Shown piece after piece: positions 54,798 through 64,000 of a stretch of 64,000 nt of DNA. The stretch comes from Allacma fusca (lineage: Eukaryota; Arthropoda; Collembola; Symphypleona; Sminthuridae): NCBI GenBank assembly GCA_947179485.1, contig OX359246.1, positions 32,674,001-32,738,000 of the forward strand. The letters are read 5' to 3'. Position numbers and translations under genes: made by a program. Each line of letters begins with the position of its first letter. Position 1 is the first letter of the stretch. Under the pieces are notes generated by a model. That model ran no database searches and was not told where the DNA came from. It saw only the letters and a list, made by a program, of their open reading frames with translations.

Positions 54798-57700
54798 CTA
54801 CTGTTTCCAAGAATTTTTCTTGTTCTTTAACCCACCCGCAGATCGGCGAACTTTCTTTCTTTCTAACCGATGCTTAAACGCTTCCTCGCGAGAGCGGTCA
54901 GCTTTACGCTGTGAAAGTAATTATGAAAGAACAAAGTAAAGTAAATTCCAGGTTATTGCATATTAAATTAAAGTATTGATACTTTTCTAACGGATGGCCA
55001 AGTAATAGAAAATTCTTACCGATTTCATTGCGAAGGTCATTTCACGCCCACCTAAAACCCCGCGGGATTTAATTTCAGCAGAATGGTCACTAGCAACACG
55101 TTCACCCAGGGATACTCTGTGAAAGATAGTATATTTAGTATTCTTTAATTTAATACTACAATCTTCAACTAAAATTAAGAACAAATAACGAAATTTGTTT
55201 TAATAATTTACTTTGACGTTTTCCGCTTCCGGTCGGATTGCATATCTGACATTTTGAACTCTTCTCCTGGCTTAATTTCGTAAAACTTAGGCTGTATAGA
55301 AGCTTGCGAATCTTCTTCCATCTGCCTTTGTCTCGCTTCGTTTCTAATTTTGTATCGCTCGTTTCTAACTTCCTTAACCCATTCTTTGTCATCATCAGAA
55401 GAACTTTCATCGTCGGAGCTAGCTTTGCCCTCAGGTTCCTCGTCAACCTAATCGGTTACGTAGTCAATTATTATCACCCTCATGATTTCCGGCTAACCAT
55501 ATTGAGAGTAGCATACAAGTACAAACAAATACAAGAACACGTAATACAATATTACAGTAGTGACAATATTACTGCAGCGATCCGATTTCTGTACATGTCC
55601 CTGAATCAGGGATTTCAAACAATCTTGCTTTAGAATGATATTCCTTAAAATTCTGGGTTTCTCAAGGCAAAATAAAACGGTCAAAAATAGAATCTGAAAA
55701 AACCTCACTTTGTCAAAAAAAACAAACCCACGAAAATTTCTGTTTTTGTCAAAATTAATACATAGCATCTCCGAAAAATGTCATAATTTCATTGAATTCA
55801 AAGATAACCCCTGATCCACAAACACTAAATAAATCGGACCCCCGTAATGCTGCTTAGGTCGTACCTTGACAGCTGAGAACATAGCTTCTAGTTTTTTAGT
55901 ACGTTTCTTCTCCATATTGGATATGACAGGGTTGATCAGCCTTCACAAAAAAAAATAAGTTTAAGTACCGAGGTAAATATTTTTATGATTAAATAGGTCG
56001 GTACAAGTGGTTTGAGCATACCTATACTCTTCAGCGCTCCTATCGACTTGATAATCAGCATTCTCAAACAGTGCTTTAAATCGATCATCTTGTAAAAGAT
56101 TGCCTGACGTCTTTTTCGGCGGTTCGGTCATCAATTTAAGGGCTAATTCCTTATTTACTTGAGGTAATGTCTGAAAAGTAACGACAAAATTAAATATGAA
56201 GCTTTTACAAAAGTTTTGCTATTCTTTCTTTGAATATATTTACATAAAATTACATTAAGTTTAACGCGGTTCTTCCTTTCGTCTTGCAATTTCTCCCTTA
56301 TTTTCCTCTTCTTAAATTCATCAAACTGGAATGGCTGAACCATACTCTTGGCTTTGCGATATAGTCTCATATCCATAAAGTACCCATGCATGTAACCACG
56401 GAGCATACTGGTTCCGATTAAATGTCCCAATCCCAAATCATGAAGCTCCCTTTCGGTTACGAATTTGTAGTCATCATAAACAGACTGTATTTCGCTCTCT
56501 TCCAACTCTTCGGTTAAATTATCTAAAAATGAGCACCACTTGGGAGCTGGTCCTAAACTTGGGACATAGTAGGATAATATCTTGATGTCCTCATTGGCAA
56601 CGAAAAACATCCCCGTTCCGGGAACTAAGCACAAATCGTTATAATCAGTTTCTCCACCTTCAACGGCCGTGTAAGGTTTACCCTAAAAAATACAAATATG
56701 TATATCTATGAGACCGGGGATAAAATTATTAGTAAAAGGCAGAATAATAAACAGCTTTGTCATTACATCTTCCTCATTCCAAATTTTAACAACTTTGCGG
56801 TCCATGGACAATACAAGATTTTCTTCCTTGTGAAATTCAATATCCGCGATGGGTTCGGAATTATAATGGTCTTTAACAAGAAGAGGTTTCGACGATCGTA
56901 TATCATAGATAAGTACTTGGCCGGTCGAAGTACCCACGCCTAATTTTAGCCCATCTTTGTACGCCATTGATGTCACTGAAGGTAACCCAGCAACACTAAC
57001 AATAAGCAAAAAGAATTCATAATGATTTTAGAAAAACTCCAAAAATTGATTGTTCCCACTAAATGACAAAATATTACTTTGTGTCTTCAGCAACAGCATT
57101 CATGGCGATGTCCAGAATCCCACACCTTGTAGGGGACCTGGGATCCCAAGCCTCTACTCTCCCATCGATAGTCCCGAAGGTGACCAAATTATGGACCGGA
57201 TTTATTTTGCACACATTTATACACCTCGCATCCGTTTGAAGTGGTGTATTAAATCTTCCCAGCTCCAAGTTAATCCTGTACGCCTCACTCGAAGTCCCAA
57301 CAACATATAAATCACATGATGGAGTATGATACGCAATATCTCTTCCAAATTTAGGTATCCTCATCCGATAGTATCTTCCAAACTGAGCATGAAACTCCAC
57401 GTACCGGTCGCATTGTAAAAATACCAACTATGAGACAATTCAATATTTAACACCTCCAAAATAAACAACAAAATAAACCCAAAATCCCTTAAAACTCCCA
57501 CACCATTACCTTACTGTAATCCTGTGACAGTGTAATAAACTTAACGACTTCCGAGTCAAAGCATCTTTCAAATTTCATAGACAGATTTTTAACGTCATAG
57601 CAACGGACTCGAGGTTTATAAATCCCAGTTGCTAAAATATAATTCCCATCCCCCGTAACTTGAATATTGGTGCTCACACCTGGCATATCAAAATCCTGAA

Positions 57701-57999
57701 TTAACTCCAACCGATGACGTCCTTCCAGTTTCTTAGTCTTCATTAATCTCTTCTTCTTCTCCGCCAACCACTGTGATATACAAAAACCAAAAACTTTAAT
57801 ACTCATTCATTCCTAATTCTCACAATAAATCAGAACACACCACAAAATAATTCCTCCCTGTACTTCATTTTACAAGTATTTTTGTCAAATTATCCGATTT
57901 TTTTAATACACGGTTTCAAATTAAATGACTCACTTCTGGTAAAGCTTTTCCAGCGCTGAGGTTATAGATTTTAACCTCATTGGTGCTGCAAGACTTCAT
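54798..57999 (-). CDS. NOL10: Nucleolar protein 10 (NOL10/Enp2)
   Basis: Ten exons (57999-57934, 57770-57510, 57427-57078, 56995-56767, 56682-56254, 56170-56022, 55940-55865, 55447-55212, 55116-55020, 54908-54798) join in phase to 667 residues, close to the human length. Motifs match NOL10 throughout: 'NEVKIYNLSAGKALPE' at the start, 'ELIQDFDMPGV', 'ILATGIYKPRVRCYD', 'LGPAPKWCSFLDNLTEELEE', 'VYDDYKFVT', 'GYMHGYFMDMRLY', 'NKELALKLM', 'KFYEIKPGEEF' and a basic tail. The first half is a WD40 propeller. NOL10/Enp2 is a nucleolar factor of the small-subunit processome needed for 18S rRNA maturation. All exons are intact. It is transcribed divergently from the DNAJB6-like gene 1.7 kb away. Confidence 0.97.
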
Positions 58000-59720
58000 T
58001 GTTGATACTGATTTGTGATCAAGTCAATCCTGTCGGACCGCCCGGCTTGATGGTTTACTATAAATCACATTATAATTAATTGTAAACAACAAAATACACA
58101 CAAACCCAATTACTAGTAACACGAAATATGGAATAAAAATATTCTCAATTGACTACCACTTACTTCCGACGACTATCGCCACTCACACGATTTAATGTCC
58201 CAAACTTTGAAGCGATGGTAAATAAATAATTTAATTAATTTAATTCCTCAACTCCACTAATAGAAACAATTTACAGTGAGTTTTAACACGGAACCTTTTC
58301 AATAATAAATTACAGTCAGCCACAGACACGAGACACACGTGCCATGCTTTGAGAGCCTTTAAAAACGCAAAAATAGAAACATGTGTAAAGTTTAAATATT
58401 CGCGGTTCACTTTGTAATAACACGTTGATCTGTAGCTCTTATTACTGCTTTCATTCTTTCGTTTGAAGAAAGTTTTTTCTCTCTCTACTTTTAGGATCTG
58501 CATTTTTTAAAATAAAAGTATGGATGCCCCCTAATTGCTAATATGACAGTAAGATTATTGAAAAAGGGAAAAATTCTAGAAACTAATAAGATTCTATTAA
58601 TCGAAGCAAATTGTTGTAACATTTTGTCAGCTCCATGTGACCCATCACCCCTATACTTGTATTTATTATGGCAACTCTCATTGCATTTTTGGCCAAAGAA
58701 GTAATAACACCTTAAAATTTAAAGGATCACTGTGAGTTTAAAAAAAATATTTATGGGTTTTGTTTATAGCTTTTATGATTTTTGTAACTAAATGCATGGC
58801 GTGTCGTCAGAGCGCATGAGACCTTGTAAATTCTTTTTGGTTACTATTACAGACAATTTATAATAATTATTAGAGCTTTATTGGGCTTGTACTTATACTT
58901 ACAAATTAGAGATGTACGCTGTTCTATATGGACTTTTGTGAACATATAATAATTAAAAAATCAAAGATCATTATGGTTACGTATAAAATTTGGAGGAGAC
59001 GAGATAAGTCCGGTTAAATAAAATATCAACAGACGGGTAATATTTTTTTTATAGAAAAGGTATAAATTTAATTATTATTATTTAGTTTTCCAGAATTTTT
59101 TATTGATTTAAAATTTATTTATTTTTTAAAAGCCATGATAGTAAAAACAATAATTTTTTTTTTGAATAATAGAAAATTAAAGCAAAATACAAAATTTGAA
59201 TATAATATTATATTCAAATTTTATTAAGCATTCAATTTTCAATTTTGCTGTTAAAACAGTTTGAATAGCTGGTTGGGCTTTGGTTTGATAGTTATTGTAG
59301 ATTATGGGAAGGCCCTTAGTGACTAGTGATTGTGCTTACAATTTAGTGTCCAGCAGTGGTAGTGGCAGTGGCAGTGGCAAGTTCCAAGTGACGTGACAAG
59401 ACTGACAGGACAACCACAACAAAATCCATGCCACAAGTAAAGTAATGGTAAATCTACTTGTCGTCCTTGAGGACAAAAAATTAAGAACTTCGATGTCGTG
59501 CATGCAGCAGATAGCCCAATTTCAATAATGCTCTGCGCATTTAAAGAGGCAAATAATTACAGTCAGAATAATCCACCCACACATCAAATATAATAAAAGT
59601 GCACGAAGTGCCAGACAAAAATGATTTACCAGTTCCTTCCTATTTGACACACCCCCAAGTTTGCACGTGCAATGACTAAATTACTAATATTGTAATATTG
59701 GATAAATTCAATGAAACAAG
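58000..59720. other. Intergenic region between divergent genes
   Basis: Holds the promoters of NOL10 (left) and the DNAJB6-like gene (right). A CAGTGGTAGTGGCAGTGGCAG stretch near 59.35 kb is a short GTGGCA repeat. No gene or transposon recognised. Confidence 0.5.
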
Positions 59721-60827
59721 ATGCCGGACTATTACAAAATTTTGGGAGTGAAACACACGGCAGAGCCTCAGGAAATCAAAAAAGCCTATCGGCGCCTCGC
59801 CTTGCAATGGCATCCGGACAAAAACCCTGGAAATTTGGAGGAGGCGACACTTAAATTCAAGCAGATTGCAGAAGCATACGAGATCCTCGGCAAATCCGAA
59901 AATCGTCAAGCATACGACAATTCCCAAATAAAATACAAACGCGGCGGTCAAAATAGCCGAAACACTTACAATAGGGATTTTGATTTCGATAACAATGGAA
60001 TGTTCCAGTTTCAGTTTAATTCCCCAGATGACATCTTCCGTGATATGTTCAATGAGGACTTATTTGAAAATGATTTCCTCGAAGACACATTCCCTTGGCT
60101 CGGCTTCCTCCCAGGAATTGACGTGGTGATGCATGATCGTTTCCCAATGTGGGATGATGATTTGTTCTCGGACGCAGATTCCATTCATACTCACTCGTAC
60201 GTGATAGATGGCGGGCATAAAAGTTCGCGTCGGGACCGGCGACCCCGCAGTCGACATCGTCGGAGGAATCCGTCGTCAAAGAGATCAACAAGATCTGAGA
60301 ATTTTTCTGAAGATATGTCTGTAATCACTACTTCCGTCAACACGGAAGTGGTCGATGGAATACGAGTCACTACCAGAAGGTAACTAACAATTCCAAGTCA
60401 ATTTCTTTATTACTTGCCTATGCTGTATTAAAGCCTCTTGGATCAGGTTAAAATTTTGCAAACCAATATGTGTGTATTTTAATGTCATTTTAATTACAAG
60501 AGCCAGAGCCGAATCTCTACAAAAATTGTGCTATTACAATTCTTTGCAGAAAAGTTGAAAATGGGGTCGAAACAACATCTGTTTACGAAAATGATGTTCT
60601 AAAATCAGAGACCGTCCGGGGACTTCACAATGTGTAAGTCAATTAACTGCTTCAAAAATTTCTGCAACTTCAGGAAAAATGTAAATGTTACAAAATTAAA
60701 TGTTTTTCACAATCTCAAACCATTACATGACCTGCCGTAATTAATTTTAACCTTAGTTTGATTATATACAAGATTATTGAATATAAAAAAATTAATTCAT
60801 TCCTCTTTAATAAATTACAGAGACTGA
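59721..60827 (+). CDS. DNAJB6-like class B J-domain chaperone
   Basis: Exons 59721-60379, 60550-60633 and 60821-60827 give 249 residues. The J domain is residues 2-70 with the HPD motif in '[10 protein letters not shown]' and the DNAJB2/B6-type start 'DYYKILGV'. A Gly/Phe/Asn/Asp-rich segment with 'DPF'-like variants ('[12 protein letters not shown]') follows. Next is an Arg/Ser-rich stretch (about 170-200), then '[18 protein letters not shown]' and '[20 protein letters not shown]', the beta-strand repeats typical of the DNAJB6 C-terminus. The family stimulates Hsp70 and prevents amyloid aggregation. Reading through the last intron (GTG-TAA) or splicing it gives proteins that differ by one residue. 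The RS-like insert replaces the usual Ser-rich region. Confidence 0.9.
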
Positions 60828-61275
60828 AAATAAGGCCGTTGGTATATACGTATGATTGTCTCTGTCCTTGAAGAACATCATCAAATAATTATTGCATAAT
60901 AATATCCACTAAAAGTGCCGACCTAAACATCACCTGCTTCCACTGATTATACTATTTTCAGTAATAAAGAAACAAACAGAATTTGAAATCGGGTTCTTCT
61001 TGCCGAAGATAATTTATTTACCGTAAATTTTTTCAAACATGAAAATATGCACACACTAATCCTTTCAATCATAGATTGGAATAATTATTATATTTATCAT
61101 TAAAACCTGATTGTGAGATGCGGTTTCAGTATTTGATGCCTAAGCATTTCTGTGGTAGGTTAACTTATTCAGTTCCTCCAAAATTCCTGACCGGCCATTT
61201 GATATCTACCAATTACAGTTTTAGTTTTAGGATTTTTAATTAAAAGTCTCAATCCTATAAAAAATAGCTTACAAT
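60828..61275. other. Convergent 3' flank, no gene seen
   Basis: AT-rich, with AATAAA-like motifs for both neighbours. Confidence 0.4.
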
Positions 61276-64000
61276 TTAGTATCTTTCTGGAACGCCTCCG
61301 GAAGCAGAGCCAGGTGTGGTAACACAACTACTTGTTGCAGTCCTAGGAATGCTAGAGTATGTTCTATGTAGCGTCGAATGTCGAGAATCCCGTAAACTCG
61401 TCTCTGAATGGTCTAGACCTAACAAAGTAAATATTTCCCATGTTGAAGTAATATTATACAATATATTACTAAATTATGATTGATACATTTTATATATAAA
61501 AAAAACATACATTATAAAAACCAGATGTGACTTACCATCCCGTTTACAAAACGCTGCTTGCAAGGCTTTCCAAGTATCCGGATCTGCGAATACGAGTACG
61601 AAGAAAATTAGATCAGGGGAGATAAATATTCCCTCCAGGACTGCCCCGCTAATGGAGAGATACCAACTCTTGAGATGTGAGAATAAAAGGATGAGACGGA
61701 CTACCCAAATTGGACCAGTCATTAGAAACAGTTTGGAGAACAGAAGGTACCTGTGCATCATATATTGGTTTATTGTCTTAAATTTTTAGTGATTCAAAAA
61801 CTTATGTACAATTAAAACTAATATTATTGAATCTATGGGATTTTTATTGAAAAATATACGTTTTTCGATTCACTGGATGAGAATTCTTAAGGATTACTTC
61901 TGTGGACTTCTGGTAGCCTTTGATGTTAAGGGACGTTCGCAGGAATAGAAAGAAGTTAATGATGACGAGGACCACAAGGGGGGTTGAGAAGGTTAAAAGA
62001 GAAATCAGTCCGTACAAAACGCAGGCCGGGGATTCGGGTGCTCTGAAAATGTAATAATAATTACAAAAATAGTATAAATTATTACAAACCCATTCAGAAT
62101 TAATAAGTTTCAATTCAATACTTGTAATAATTTAAACCATTAGTGAGAGTACCTATAAAAGTGACCAATTTTCCAGGTGACAAATACGACAATGCAAGGG
62201 AAGATTGTTGCAAAGGCCAGATATGACAAATAAGCACACAGCAATCCGTGCCTCTTACCCCGACTGTGGTTCAATTTCCGGAATGCAATCCACATGTTGA
62301 AGTTCAGGAGTGTCATCCAACTCAATGTGCTCATGTACATGATTTTTTGGAAAATGTCTATAATTTTAAAAAAATATACATTTTAATTCTGTGATAGTTT
62401 CATTTATGTACTATATCGCCTTATTAATTCTTGTAGTCAGTATATGTGAATCAAAAGTATAAACACTGTTAATTGAGTATGGCATCAAGTTTCTAAAATT
62501 CTGCTAAAATTTTTTAGAGACTCACCCAAAAATGTGCATTCGCTATTGAAGGGCTCATTATAAAAGTTAAATTGGATGGCAGCCCCCATAAAACGGACGG
62601 ACGACCCTGCAATTAAATAGCTTGCCAGAAGGGCTCCATGGACACTTCGCTTTAACACGAAGGCATGCAGGGATGCTGTTGCCAAGTCAAAGGGGATGGA
62701 AACTAGCCAGATCACTCCAACAATAACTGCATATTTTTTGGCTTGTAACTGTAGAAAAACACATACATAATATAATCCCGTTGAATTTTTATTTATTTGT
62801 TATTATATGTAATTATTTGCAATAATCTTATTACTATATTTAAAATTATAATTGAATTACCTCAATGTTACTATCATAGAAAAGACGGATGGGGTCATTC
62901 CAGCCCCCACCAAAACTAGCGAAGGCTTGTTCCACACAATAATTCCCGTTTAAAGTGTCATATTCCCCCCGTAGAAATACGCCCGTCAAAGGAGAGAAAA
63001 TCACTCTGGACTCTTCCAAGTAAAATCTGCATTAAATAAAATTACCTCAATTTATATATATAATTAGACATAACTCGATCATTATTCCATAAATAATTTA
63101 AACAGCCCAAAGTTAAGCCCAGCCTTTCCCCTTAAATCCATGAGTAAATTAGTAAAGTGTAAATGAGAAAATTTCTGCAAAGACCAGAGTTTACTCGTTT
63201 TGTTTTTCAAAATACAATATGGGTCCGAATGGAAATTTTAAGATTTACTTACTTGGCATGCCCCGTGAAGGTGGAAGTATTCCTAGGAAATCTTAGATGG
63301 GAGGGTTGGATGACAAAGCTCAGGTATTTGGATCCATTTTCCGAGTTCTTAGTTCTCCCGTCCCCAACTTGAGGGAGGTATGATTTTGCAGTGGGTTGAC
63401 ATTTCCCCGAAATATCCGCATATGCTTCCGTCACCTCGCAGCATTTGGGGAGGAGGAACGTTCTTGTACAGACAAGTGCCTCAGATGCGCTTTGCATAAT
63501 TAAAATATTTTATTTTACTGTAATTTTTTTAAATTCCCCAAAGTATATTACAGAACGAAAATTTATACATAATGTTACATTCCCTACCTTATGAGGCAAT
63601 GGTCTGGAGGAGAGTAGTAGGTTTCATGGCTTTTAAAATAGCAGCTCCTTCCAAGCGGGACGAGGACTCCAAGGATCTGTTTATATTCGGAACACTCCAG
63701 AGATTTCCTATTGATCCTGTTACAAGTTACAATTATTACATTTTTCATTCTAAGCATTTATCCCATATTTTTTTTGCCTATACAGAAGATTCCTTTTGCC
63801 TTAAAATTTACACTAAGTTTACACATGACATAATAAACTTTATCTATGTGTAATTTAATGTTGTATCTTACAAAACTATGTGCTTAATTATAATAATTAA
63901 TATCACAAAGTCACTTACGTACTAATGACATCCAGTCTTTGAAAGTTGCTACACCTGCTCTGATTCTGTATTGGCACATGGAAATGGCTCTCTGGACAGA
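61276..64000 (-). CDS. Methuselah-like family B GPCR, 5' end outside window
   Basis: Nine exons joined in phase (>64000-63919, 63716-63588, 63489-63253, 63026-62861, 62748-62526, 62357-62153, 62042-61860, 61750-61536, 61418-61276) encode the receptor's end. The ectodomain is Cys-rich ('LLPKCCEVTEAY', 'GKCQPT', 'LNGNYCVEQAF'), as in Methuselah proteins. Seven hydrophobic segments follow: 'AVIVGVIWLVSIPFDL' (TM1) through 'FVLVFADP' (TM7), with 'WMTLLNFNMWIAFRK' at TM3, close to the family's F-D-M-W motif. The tail is Ser/Thr-rich, with likely phosphorylation sites. Methuselah-like receptors sense peptides and act in stress, longevity and development in insects. The donor after 61860 (AC|GTATAT) was chosen because it keeps frame into TM6. 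Confidence 0.85.

Noticed and set aside
55304..55633. 109-residue plus-strand frame with hydrophobic stretches
   Set aside because: Antisense to a NOL10 exon that matches the family in the other strand.

Overview
The window is nuclear DNA from an arthropod, most likely a hexapod. The genes have short GT-AG introns, mostly 50-150 bp. They include a Methuselah-like GPCR, a six-cysteine odorant-binding-like protein, a Kazal inhibitor, a BIR protein and conserved housekeeping genes (NOL10, a DNAJB6-type chaperone). Transposons are of animal type: Maverick/Polinton, BEL/Pao, hAT MITEs and a LINE remnant. A springtail or other basal hexapod would fit, but nothing I can read proves the taxon.

Layout. 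1-3.5 kb: five minus-strand genes of a Maverick/Polinton DNA transposon that runs off the left edge. 3.6-6 kb: unrecognised plus-strand exons, some faintly p53-like. 6.5-7.1 kb: a two-exon BIR protein. 9.4-10.7 kb: an intronless TPR protein. 11.8-12.1 kb: a Kazal-type secreted inhibitor. 12.9-13.6 kb: a hAT MITE and a LINE RT remnant. 14.4-16.6 kb: a seven-exon coiled-coil gene with an internally duplicated C-terminal domain. 17.5-19.6 kb: an F-box/LRR gene. 21.2-22.9 kb: a six-exon OBP-like secreted protein with a Thr-rich tail. 23.7-26.1 kb: a hAT MITE and tandem repeats.

27-48.5 kb is a mosaic. A wax-ester-synthase/DGAT-like gene (27.1-29.9 kb) keeps every splice phase but carries an in-frame TAG. 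Pieces of it recur at 40.7-41.1 and 46.0-46.3 kb inside duplicated flanking DNA. A complete BEL/Pao retrotransposon (33.0-39.7 kb, 5-bp target duplication, LTRs that differ at one base by eye) sits in one copy of the duplicated sequence. A near-perfect 275-bp hairpin, a 1-kb hAT MITE with an empty-site copy at 32.9 kb, and an inverted repeat pair add to the structure.

48.6-53.1 kb: two tandem paralogues encoding secreted proteins with a coiled coil and a beta-trefoil-like C-terminus. 53.7-54.3 kb: another hAT MITE. 54.8-58.0 kb: ten-exon NOL10 (ribosome biogenesis), divergent from a DNAJB6-like chaperone at 59.7-60.8 kb. 61.3 kb to the right edge: a Methuselah-like receptor, truncated by the window end.

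Most gene models were rebuilt by hand by joining open exons at GT-AG sites with matching phase. Family assignments rest on motif recognition, not on searches.
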